Shown here in pieces: positions 1-7,111 of a DNA stretch of 20,663 nt (within the stretch, counting starts at the first letter, position 1; each line of letters opens with the position of its first letter). The stretch is from positions 1 to 20,663 of the forward strand of contig CAZAVY010000049.1 of assembly GCA_964488685.1 (NCBI GenBank), read 5' to 3'. The notes under the pieces were generated by a model. That model ran no database searches and had not been told where the DNA came from. It saw only the letters and a program-made list of their open reading frames with translations. Both the position numbers and the translations under genes were made by a program. This DNA is from GCA-001735895 sp964488685. Lineage in GTDB: Bacteria; Pseudomonadota; Gammaproteobacteria; GCA-001735895.

Positions 1-179
1 TGAACCACATCTTTCTTGAAAACAGAATCGATGCCGTGTAGATGGTCGCGGGTATCGACTGCGGTGTCATCGCGGCTGAATACGTGAATCTGTGGGCGAT
101 GTACGCCGCTGGTTTCGAGTTCCTTTTCGATTCGCTCAAGATCATCCAGATCCCCACTTACATAAAAATGTCTCTTCAT
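1..179 (-). CDS. Small conserved gammaproteobacterial protein of unknown function (N-terminal part only)
   Basis: The reverse strand reads from an ATG at 179 and is open to the window edge, giving 59 residues that begin MKRHFYVSGDLDDLERIEKE and reach a ...SVFKKDVV segment. This N-terminus (a short 'KRHFYVSDDLDDLE' strand-helix, then 'IHVFSRDD', then 'HL..I.SVFKKDVV') matches a protein I know from many Pseudomonas- and Halomonas-like genomes. There it is loosely named 'NAD/FAD-utilizing enzyme apparently involved in cell division' or 'magnesium transporter'. Neither name has good support. In the full-length relatives I recall, this soluble part is followed by a hydrophobic glycine-rich segment, which lies outside the window. 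The gene is divergent from guaC. The family match is from memory; the frame and start are seen directly. Confidence 0.72.
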   Translation of the reverse strand, partial: MKRHFYVSGDLDDLERIEKELETSGVHRPQIHVFSRDDTAVDTRDHLHGIDSVFKKDVV

Positions 180-331
180 ACTGTATTCCGCCGTGGTAAC
201 GCGTTGCGGCCTACAATACGCGAGTGAAGTCACTGAATCAAGCGGCAACATCGGCTTCAGCTACGCTGTTCCGGATGCGGGTTTCATGCTAATGTCCGCT
301 GCTGTCTGATCAAAGCGAGACCTATCCACCC
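180..331. other. Divergent intergenic region between the left-edge gene and guaC
   Basis: This 152-base spacer must carry promoters for both flanking genes. I see no convincing -35/-10 pair. A TACAAT hexamer lies at 212-217 without a good -35, and a short inverted repeat AGTGA-AG-TCACT lies at 223-234. Neither is strong enough to call a site. No RNA gene is recognisable. Confidence 0.4.
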
Positions 332-1444
332 ATGAGGATCGAAGACGACAGTAAACTGGATTATAAGGATGTGTTAATCCGTCCCAAGCGCAGTACCCTG
401 GGCAGTCGCAAGGATGTGGAACTGGAGCGCGAATTTACCTTTCGAAATTACCAGTCTAATCACGACCACCATTATCGGGGCATTCCGATCATGGCTTCAA
501 ACATGGACGGGGTCGGAACTTTCGCAATGGCCGACACCCTTGCCGAATTGGGACTGTTTACCTGCCTGATCAAAAATTATACCAGCGATGACCTGATCGA
601 TTATTTCAGGGAAGGTGACGCCAATAGACGCGAAAACGTCGCCTATTCAACCGGCATCACTCACCAGGATCTCAAAAAATTCGAGGCGGTCTACAAAATA
701 ACAGAGCCAGGTTTGAAATACGTTTGTGTCGACGTCGCAAACGGATACTCGGAACGTTTCTCCGATTTTATCAAACAGTTGCGAGACAGCTATCCTAATA
801 TCGTAATCATCGCCGGCAACGTGGTCACTGGCGAAATGACCGAAGAACTGATTTTGAACGGTGCCGACCTGGTCAAAGTCGGTATTGGTCCCGGCAGCGT
901 ATGTACTACTCGCATCCAGACCGGGGTCGGTTTTCCGCAACTCTCCGCAGTCATCGAATGCGCCGATTCAGCGCACGGACTGGGTGGACACATCATTGCT
1001 GATGGCGGTTGTACCTGTCCGGGTGACCTGGCCAAGGCATTTGCGGCCGGTGCAGATTTTGTGATGCTCGGAGGCATGTTGGCAGGCCACGACGAAGGTG
1101 GCGGTGAAATCATCACAGGTTACTTTAAAACCGGCGAAGTCCGGAAAACCGGGGCCGGTTTGGAAGACCTGACCGAAGAACGTAAATTCGTCAATTTTTA
1201 CGGCATGAGTTCAAAAGCCGCCAATGAAAAGCATTTTGGCGGTCTCAAGGAATATCGCTCTTCCGAAGGTCGGGAAATCCGGGTCCCTTACCGCGGCAAT
1301 ATCGAGGCTACGATCCAGAATCTGCTAGGCGGGATCCGCAGTACCTGCACCTATGCCGGCGCCAAGAAATTGAAGTGGCTGAGTAAATGCACCACCTTCG
1401 TTAAAACCAATCAACAATTCAATTCCCTGTTCATCGACGATTGA
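332..1444 (+). CDS. guaC: GMP reductase
   Basis: GuaC converts GMP to IMP with NADPH, releasing ammonia, in cytosolic purine salvage. The 370-residue protein starts MRIEDDSKLDYKDVLIRPKR, nearly the E. coli GuaC start, which fixes the ATG. Visible are the TIM-barrel phosphate-binding parts (GNVVTGEM near 162-169, DGGC near 224-227, FVMLGGMLAGH near 243-253) and the catalytic loop GIGPGSVCTTR with the nucleophilic cysteine at Cys191. Cys191 corresponds to E. coli Cys186. The GMSS and EYRSSEG segments follow. E. coli GuaC has 347 residues. Most of the excess here is an insertion of about 19 residues at roughly 259-287, between the active-site GGMLAGH and FYGMSS. IMP dehydrogenase is excluded because there is no CBS pair and the whole-length similarity is to GMP reductase. 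The gene appears monocistronic, converging on the FAD reductase gene with only 58 bases between stops. Confidence 0.95.
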   Translation: MRIEDDSKLDYKDVLIRPKRSTLGSRKDVELEREFTFRNYQSNHDHHYRGIPIMASNMDGVGTFAMADTLAELGLFTCLIKNYTSDDLIDYFREGDANRRENVAYSTGITHQDLKKFEAVYKITEPGLKYVCVDVANGYSERFSDFIKQLRDSYPNIVIIAGNVVTGEMTEELILNGADLVKVGIGPGSVCTTRIQTGVGFPQLSAVIECADSAHGLGGHIIADGGCTCPGDLAKAFAAGADFVMLGGMLAGHDEGGGEIITGYFKTGEVRKTGAGLEDLTEERKFVNFYGMSSKAANEKHFGGLKEYRSSEGREIRVPYRGNIEATIQNLLGGIRSTCTYAGAKKLKWLSKCTTFVKTNQQFNSLFIDD

Positions 1445-1502
1445 ACCCCGGCCTTGGGTCGGATTTGGGGCGGGAATCGGAAAACGGACTAGCCCGGAGA
1501 TA

Positions 1503-3635
1503 TCAGGAACCACGGCGCCAATTGTGGAATTTAGCTACCCATTCGAGTAAACGTTCGGGTTGGTGTGCACGCTTCCATTCGCCGGCCGCGTACTTGTTGG
1601 CCTCCGCCAGTGTCGGGTAAATGTGAATGGTGCCGAGAATTTTATTCAAACCCAGGCCGTGGCGCATCGCTAACACGTATTCCGCGATCAGATCACCCGC
1701 ATGTTCTCCGACAATAGTAACCCCGAGAATTCGATCCTTGCCCGGAACGGTTAACACCTTGACGAAGCCATGCGCTTCGCTATCGGCGATGGCCCGATCG
1801 AGATCATCTATACCGTAACGAGTCACTTCATATTCGATACCCTGTTCCCCGGCATCGATTTCATTCAATCCAACCCGGGCGATTTCAGGCTCGGTGAAGG
1901 TAGCCCAGGGGATAACCGAGTAATCTGCCTTGAAACGTTTGACGATACCAAACAGTGAATTTACCGAGGTGTACCAGGCCTGGTGCGCGCTAACGTGGGT
2001 GAACTGATATGGGCCGGTAACATCACCACAGGCGTATATTGTCGGGATACTGGTCTGAAGAAATTCATTTACCTCGATGCTACGGTTGGGATTCAGACGC
2101 ACCCCAATCTGTTCGAGTCCGAAGCCGCTCGTGCGGGGAGTTCGCCCCACCGCAACGATGAGCGTGTCGAACTCAACTTCGATTTCACCGCTTTCATTTT
2201 CCGCAACCAGGTAATCCTTGCCGCCACGTTTAACAAAGCGTTTCGCGGTATGGCCAGTTAATATCTGCACACCCTCGTCTCTGAATTTTTGTTGCACCAA
2301 TTCAGAAATTTCCGCGTCTTCCCGTAACAGAATCCGCGGCAACATTTCTATCTGGGTTACCGACACCCCGAGCCTTGCAAATGCCTGGGTAAGCTCGGAA
2401 CCGATTGGCCCCCCTCCCAGCACCGCGAGCTTGCGTGGCTTTTCGCGTATATCCCAGAGATTGTCGGAAGTATAATAGTCGACCTGATCGATACCCTCGA
2501 TCGGCGGTACAAATGGCCGACCCCCGGTCGCAACGACGATATTGCGAGTACGAATCGTTTCCCCATTGACCACGACGGTCCAGGGTGAGGTGATGCATGC
2601 TTCGCCGATTACCACGTCGACGCCCAGGCTCGAATAGCGCTCGACCGAGTCGTGGGGTTCGATGTCTCTGATGATTTGCTGAATTCGCTCCATCACCTCG
2701 GCAAAATCGAATTCGGCATCGGCCTTTTTGATGCCAAATTCCTGGCTCCGTGTGATGTGCGACATGAATTTTGCCGACCGAATGATCGCTTTCGAGGGCA
2801 CGCAACCGTAGTTCAAACAGTCGCCGCCCATCTTGTGTTTTTCGATCAGCGTAACTTTCGCTTTTACTGCGGCCGCAATATAGGCCGTAACCAGTCCTGC
2901 AGAACCGGCGCCTATTACCACCAGGTTAGTATCGAATTTATCCGGTTTTACAAACCCCGCAAGCGCCTTCCGATTTTTAATCATCGACACAATCTTTTTA
3001 CCCATAAATGGCAATAATGCGAGCAACAGGAAGGAAAACACTATTTCACCGCTAAAAATGCCACTGGCAGATTCGATCTGGGCCAACTGGGTGCCAGCAT
3101 TGATATAAACCACGGTGCCGGCAAACATTCCCAGCTGACTTACCCAGAAAAAAGGCCATAGCCGCAGGGTAGTTAATCCCATCACCAGATTTATCACGAA
3201 AAATGGAAATACGGGGACCAGTCGCAATGCAAACAGATAAAACGGCCCGTCTTTTTCAATACCGTCGTTAATCGCCGTCAGCGACCCGCCAAATCGGGAC
3301 TGGACCGTATCTCGAAACAGGTAACGCGACATCAGAAAGGCAATCGAAGCGCCCAGGGTGCTGGCAAATGAAACCAGAATTAAACCTGTAACCAGCCCGA
3401 AAACGGCTCCGGCAGCCAGTGTCATTACCGTTGCACCCGGTAGTGATGCTCCGGTTACTACGACATACAACAGAAAGAAAATTACCAGTGTCAGTGCACG
3501 ATTCTCAGCATAATACCGGTCCAGTATCTGTTGCTGGTTCTTGATGTACTCGAGGGTTAAAAAACGCTCCAGATCAAAGTAGAAAAAAACCAGGACGATC
3601 AGGGCTAACAAGCCCAATATCACGATTTTTTTCAT
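1503..3635 (-). CDS. VTT/TVP38 membrane domain fused to FAD-dependent pyridine nucleotide-disulfide oxidoreductase
   Basis: This 710-residue protein has two parts. Residues 1-220 are hydrophobic with several membrane segments (about 4-20, 47-66, 70-100, 130-155, 160-182, 197-213). They carry the RLVPVFPFFVINLVMG signature of the VTT (TVP38/TMEM64/DedA-like) family. From about 236 it is a class I flavoprotein disulfide reductase. It has an FAD site GAGSAG at 242-247, a redox pair GGDCLNYGCVPSK (Cys273, Cys278), an NAD(P) site GGGPIGSE at 407-414, the second FAD contact CGDVTG at 536-541, and the dimer-interface base HIYPTLAE (His671, Glu678). MerA's C-terminal cysteine pair is absent; the tail ends FHNWRRGS. 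Mercuric reductase is therefore unlikely, though relatives are often labelled so. The natural disulfide substrate is unknown. The start ATG has only a weak upstream purine run. The gene lies 36 bases after selU, likely last in the rlmL-selU operon. Confidence 0.9.
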   Translation of the reverse strand: MKKIVILGLLALIVLVFFYFDLERFLTLEYIKNQQQILDRYYAENRALTLVIFFLLYVVVTGASLPGATVMTLAAGAVFGLVTGLILVSFASTLGASIAFLMSRYLFRDTVQSRFGGSLTAINDGIEKDGPFYLFALRLVPVFPFFVINLVMGLTTLRLWPFFWVSQLGMFAGTVVYINAGTQLAQIESASGIFSGEIVFSFLLLALLPFMGKKIVSMIKNRKALAGFVKPDKFDTNLVVIGAGSAGLVTAYIAAAVKAKVTLIEKHKMGGDCLNYGCVPSKAIIRSAKFMSHITRSQEFGIKKADAEFDFAEVMERIQQIIRDIEPHDSVERYSSLGVDVVIGEACITSPWTVVVNGETIRTRNIVVATGGRPFVPPIEGIDQVDYYTSDNLWDIREKPRKLAVLGGGPIGSELTQAFARLGVSVTQIEMLPRILLREDAEISELVQQKFRDEGVQILTGHTAKRFVKRGGKDYLVAENESGEIEVEFDTLIVAVGRTPRTSGFGLEQIGVRLNPNRSIEVNEFLQTSIPTIYACGDVTGPYQFTHVSAHQAWYTSVNSLFGIVKRFKADYSVIPWATFTEPEIARVGLNEIDAGEQGIEYEVTRYGIDDLDRAIADSEAHGFVKVLTVPGKDRILGVTIVGEHAGDLIAEYVLAMRHGLGLNKILGTIHIYPTLAEANKYAAGEWKRAHQPERLLEWVAKFHNWRRGS

Positions 3636-3671
3636 TCACTCATTCTCAGCAAGATCGAAAGCATTCGACGT

Positions 3672-4790
3672 TTATATTGTGTAATTTCGGCTGCAGCAAT
3701 ATTCTTCGGCCCAGAGCAAAAACTCCGCTTCCGGACCCTGGAAGATTATTTCAGGCTTTTTATTCTTAATCTGGTAACGGTACATCGGATCATAATAGTG
3801 TTCGAGTAAAATTTGAATACCCTGGTCAAACCCGGATACGCAACCACTGCTGAAAAATTTCGGCAATGCCCTTTCAAAACACTGCCGGACCTGTCGATAA
3901 CAATCCCCGCCTAAACGTTTTCGAATTCGAGCAAGATTATCCAGTACGAAACAACTGAACTCCGCTTCAGCGGTATCAGTATAAGCTTGCTCATAAGCAG
4001 GCCAACTATTCAAAATATAATCTTCTCCGATCAGTTTGATGCGAGCCCCTGTATCGATCTGCAATACGGCACGAGGCGCCTTCAGCATAGTCGCGTAAAG
4101 CTTGTTCGGCATATGAATGCGCCCGATTCTTCGCCCTTCGTCTTCCACGAATACTGATTGTCCCGGAAAATGATGGCGGTGTTTCAGAAACTCGATTGAA
4201 ACCAGATTTTCCCAATCGATAACCGTCGGTTGAAAATCGAGCGCATCTTGACCAAAGGCCGATCCACGGTGATTGGCGATGCCTTCAAAATCGATATGGT
4301 GTTTTAATTTTTGTAGCACCCTGGTTTTGCCAACACCGGTCAATCCACTGACGCAGACCAGTGGTACTGCCTCGACAGACTGCTCCAGTTCATCGATCAG
4401 AAATCGTCGCATGGCTTTATAACCGCCATGCACCAGAGGATATACTGCTCCCTGCTGTTGCATCCATTGCTGGGTGGTTCGTGAACGCAGACCACCCCGG
4501 AAGCAATACATGAAGCCCTGTGGATTTTTTTCACAATACTCCAGCCAGGCCTGCAGGCGTTGAGCGCGAATCTCCGCAGTAGCGAGTTCCAAGCCAAGGC
4601 GTATCGCTTCATCCTGTCCTGCCTGTTTGTAGCAGGTGCCTATCTGTTCGCGTTGGCGGTCGTCAAGTAATGGAATATTGGTCGCCGTGGGAAAGGCACC
4701 CTGGCTAAATTCGACAGGCGTGCGCAGATCCAACAAGGGTAGATCATCCACAAACAGTTGTCGATAATCGCTGGTATCCTGGCGCATCAT
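3672..4790 (-). CDS. selU: tRNA 2-selenouridine synthase (rhodanese-P-loop fusion)
   Basis: SelU (YbbB, MnmH) replaces sulfur by selenium at the 2-thio group of the wobble uridine of tRNAs for Lys, Glu and Gln. It uses selenophosphate and proceeds through a geranylated intermediate. The 372-residue protein has an N-terminal rhodanese domain with DLRTPVEF (21-28) and catalytic Cys96 in MYCFRGGLRS. A P-loop domain follows, with Walker A GLTGVGKT at 149-156 and the family motif RGSAFG at 175-180. The C-terminus has the typical EHYYDPMYRYQ. E. coli SelU has 364 residues. The frame is open farther upstream to 4952, but that extension lies inside rlmL and has no SelU homology. The ATG at 4790 sits one base after the rlmL stop (TGA-A-ATG-ATG), so translation is probably coupled. 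A second ATG follows directly at 4787. No selD is visible in the window; selenophosphate must come from elsewhere in the genome. Confidence 0.95.
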   Translation of the reverse strand: MMRQDTSDYRQLFVDDLPLLDLRTPVEFSQGAFPTATNIPLLDDRQREQIGTCYKQAGQDEAIRLGLELATAEIRAQRLQAWLEYCEKNPQGFMYCFRGGLRSRTTQQWMQQQGAVYPLVHGGYKAMRRFLIDELEQSVEAVPLVCVSGLTGVGKTRVLQKLKHHIDFEGIANHRGSAFGQDALDFQPTVIDWENLVSIEFLKHRHHFPGQSVFVEDEGRRIGRIHMPNKLYATMLKAPRAVLQIDTGARIKLIGEDYILNSWPAYEQAYTDTAEAEFSCFVLDNLARIRKRLGGDCYRQVRQCFERALPKFFSSGCVSGFDQGIQILLEHYYDPMYRYQIKNKKPEIIFQGPEAEFLLWAEEYCCSRNYTI

Positions 4791-4791
4791 T

Positions 4792-6972
4792 TCAGATCGC
4801 CCGCCTGATTTCCCAGCAACGATGAATTTTCGGATTTCGTTTGAAGTCTTCAGACAGGGTTGAATGACTGATATCACGAACCTCACAGGATTGCTGAACT
4901 TCATCGGCAAGTTTGAAGCCCCTCCGGTTGGTTGAAAACAGCAATAGACCATCCTCGGCCAGCAACTGCATCGCCTGTTTGATCAATCCTTTATGATCCC
5001 GCTGGATATCCAGGGTTTGTTTCATTTTGCTTGAATTGGAAAACGATGGAGGATCCAGAAATATCAAATCATACTCGCTTTGCAGCGAAGATCTGCCCGG
5101 GTCCGCTAACATCTCGACCACGTCGCCACGAATAAACTGATACCGGGTTTCATCATCGAGCCGGTTCAACCGATGATTCTCCTGCGCCCACTTCAGATAG
5201 GTCGCTGATAAATCGACATTGGTCACCGAACTGGCACCGCCGAGTCCCGCCTGCACCCCGACCGCGGCGGTATAACAGAACAGATTGAGCAGCGATTTGT
5301 TGCTTGCGTATTGAAATACGATTTCCCGTGTGTTGCGGTGGTCAAGAAACAAGCCTGAATCGAGATAGTCACTGAGATTGATCAACAATGAAGCTCCGCC
5401 TTCACGCACCTGATAAAATTCGTTCTGGTTATCCTGTTTTTGGTACTGGCTGGAGCCACGTTGGCGACGCCTTGTTTTACAGAACAACTGTTCATCGGAG
5501 ATCGCAAACAATTCCTTGATGACTGCGGCGGCGACGCTGATTCGATACTCGGCCTTATCGGTTTCGATCGTGGCCGGGGCCTGATACTCCTGCAGGTGAA
5601 ACCATTCAACATCGGGCGCAATCTCACTCTGATATCGATCCAACGCGAATGCAAATTCCGGCAAGTCCGCATCGTAAACCCGGTAGCAAGTCACTCCATT
5701 CTTTTTCGCCCAGCGTTGCAAGTGTCGGGAATTTTTACTGAGACGATTTCGCAGTGGCGCCGCTATCTTGTTTGTAACTGCCCTGACAGTCGAATCCGCA
5801 CCCACCTCCGGTTTATCGCGTATCGTTTCAAAAATTGCAACCAGACACTCCAACGGGCCATTCCTGACGTTTTTCCTGCTCAACCGCTTCATTTTCAATC
5901 GATGCAGTAAATCCGGATTGGCGGTAATGATCGCGAGCCTGGCAGGCGCGAGTTTTTGTAGTGTAGCTCCGAGATCGGCATAAAGCTCACCCAGGCCGGT
6001 TTCACTTTGCATGCGTTTACCATAGGGGGGGTTGCTGATAATCAGGGTGTCGCCCCGGGATGGCGGCAATGTGAGATCGCTAATCTGTTGGTGAGAGAAT
6101 TCAATGATGCCCCCTACCTGTGCATGTTTGGCGTTAGTGCGAGCTATTTCCAGGGTATCGGCATCGTAATCACCTGCATAAATTTTAATACCTGAATGCA
6201 GGTTGACTGCCCGCCGTGCCTGATCCACCAGTTCCTGCCATAGTTCGGGATTGTGCATTGACCATTTTTTAAACCCGAAATAGCGACGTTCGAGACCGGG
6301 GGCGATGTTTGCCGCCATCATCGCCGCCTCGATAACAAAAGTGCCTGAACCACACATCGGATCAACCAGTCGTAGCGCAGAGTGTTGGTGCTTGCCCCAT
6401 CCAGCATGAACCAGTAGCGACGCTGCAAGGTGCTGCTTAATCGGCGCGCCCGAATGTTGCTGACGGTAACCACGGCGATGCAGGCTATCACCGGACAAAT
6501 CGAGGCTGATGCTGGCCCGGTTTTGATGGATATTGATATGTATCTGTATATCGGGCTGTTTCCTGGCAACCACGGGGCGACGGCCACAAGTTTCCCGGAA
6601 CCGATCGACGATTGCATCTTTGGCTTTGAGCGCGACGTAATGACTATGACTGAGTTTCGAGCGCGATAATGTCGCCGAAACCGCCAGGCTTTCGCCGGCA
6701 CTGAAATGAGCATCCCATTTAATATCATAAACTGCCTGGTACAACTGCAGCTCATTTTCTACCGCTGCGCGAGCGAGTTCGCAAAACACCCGGTTGGAGA
6801 GTCGAGAATGCAGGCACACCCGATACACCGCGTCAATCTGAGCTTTTATTTCGATCCCACCGTACTTCTTGGTCAGCACTGCGTCGGTTGAACCCAGAAT
6901 TTCGCGCAACTCATGAAACAGTAGCGTCTCAAATCCTTTGTGGCCGGTGACAAATAATTTCAGGTTCTGCAT
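4792..6972 (-). CDS. rlmL: Bifunctional 23S rRNA m2G2445 / m7G2069 methyltransferase RlmKL
   Basis: This fused SAM-dependent enzyme acts on 23S rRNA helix 74 during 50S assembly. The N-terminal half (RlmL) makes m2G2445 and the C-terminal half (RlmK) makes m7G2069. The 726-residue protein shows a THUMP-containing N-terminal region to about 165. The first methyltransferase has VDPMCGSGTF (203-212) and the catalytic N2-guanine motif NPPYGKR (314-320). The second has an LFCYTAAVGV SAM loop and LDPPSFSNSSKM (639-650). The fused arrangement is typical of gammaproteobacteria; E. coli RlmKL has 702 residues. A TTG four codons upstream at 6984 is in frame, but the ATG at 6972 gives the expected MQNLKLFVTG start. 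I see no clear Shine-Dalgarno sequence for either. The gene heads the rlmL-selU-FAD reductase operon and is divergent from the DUF1631 gene. Confidence 0.95.
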   Translation of the reverse strand: MQNLKLFVTGHKGFETLLFHELREILGSTDAVLTKKYGGIEIKAQIDAVYRVCLHSRLSNRVFCELARAAVENELQLYQAVYDIKWDAHFSAGESLAVSATLSRSKLSHSHYVALKAKDAIVDRFRETCGRRPVVARKQPDIQIHINIHQNRASISLDLSGDSLHRRGYRQQHSGAPIKQHLAASLLVHAGWGKHQHSALRLVDPMCGSGTFVIEAAMMAANIAPGLERRYFGFKKWSMHNPELWQELVDQARRAVNLHSGIKIYAGDYDADTLEIARTNAKHAQVGGIIEFSHQQISDLTLPPSRGDTLIISNPPYGKRMQSETGLGELYADLGATLQKLAPARLAIITANPDLLHRLKMKRLSRKNVRNGPLECLVAIFETIRDKPEVGADSTVRAVTNKIAAPLRNRLSKNSRHLQRWAKKNGVTCYRVYDADLPEFAFALDRYQSEIAPDVEWFHLQEYQAPATIETDKAEYRISVAAAVIKELFAISDEQLFCKTRRRQRGSSQYQKQDNQNEFYQVREGGASLLINLSDYLDSGLFLDHRNTREIVFQYASNKSLLNLFCYTAAVGVQAGLGGASSVTNVDLSATYLKWAQENHRLNRLDDETRYQFIRGDVVEMLADPGRSSLQSEYDLIFLDPPSFSNSSKMKQTLDIQRDHKGLIKQAMQLLAEDGLLLFSTNRRGFKLADEVQQSCEVRDISHSTLSEDFKRNPKIHRCWEIRRAI

Positions 6973-6994
6973 CAATAGTACCAATGGCTGCTAA

Positions 6995-7024
6995 ATTTTA
7001 CGCCTTCTATCAGAAAATGGTTAA
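6995..7024 (-). promoter_or_regulatory. Candidate promoter for rlmL-selU operon
   Basis: On the minus strand a TTAACC hexamer (7024-7019) and a TAAAAT hexamer (7000-6995) are separated by 18 bases. They would place transcription start roughly 15 bases before the rlmL ATG. The matches to sigma-70 are 4/6 and 5/6. The call rests on pattern only. Confidence 0.3.
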
Positions 7025-7090
7025 AAAACGAATTTGTATAAAAAAGTCGCAGGATTTAAGATCTTTTTTGGCCTATATTACCTGCTAACC

Positions 7091-7102
7091 CGTTTCGAAA
7101 CG
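7091..7102. promoter_or_regulatory. Perfect 12-bp palindrome just upstream of the DUF1631 start
   Basis: CGTTTCGAAACG is a perfect dyad ending nine bases before the ATG at 7112, between the divergent rlmL and DUF1631 genes. It could be an operator or a small hairpin near the ribosome-binding region. Chance occurrence is possible. The flanking bases do not extend the symmetry. Confidence 0.3.
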
Positions 7103-7111
7103 CATTGACGG

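Noticed and set aside
42..227. Plus-strand open frame at the left edge
   Set aside because: It is antisense to a frame that gives a recognisable conserved N-terminus (MKRHFYV...), and its own translation resembles nothing.
1445..1502. Terminator between convergent guaC and the flavoprotein gene
   Set aside because: It is G-rich with short repeats, but no stable stem followed by a T-run on either strand.
1503..3635. Mercuric reductase (merA) or lipoamide dehydrogenase (E3)
   Set aside because: It lacks MerA's C-terminal cysteine pair and a MerA HMA domain. It carries a VTT membrane domain not found in E3, and no mer or lpd context is present.
4791..4952. N-terminal extension of selU
   Set aside because: It overlaps the rlmL 3' end, has no similarity to SelU, and the ATG pair directly after the rlmL stop matches the family start.
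5440..5910. 156-codon plus-strand open frame inside rlmL
   Set aside because: It is antisense to the linker and second methyltransferase region of rlmL, with no family resemblance.
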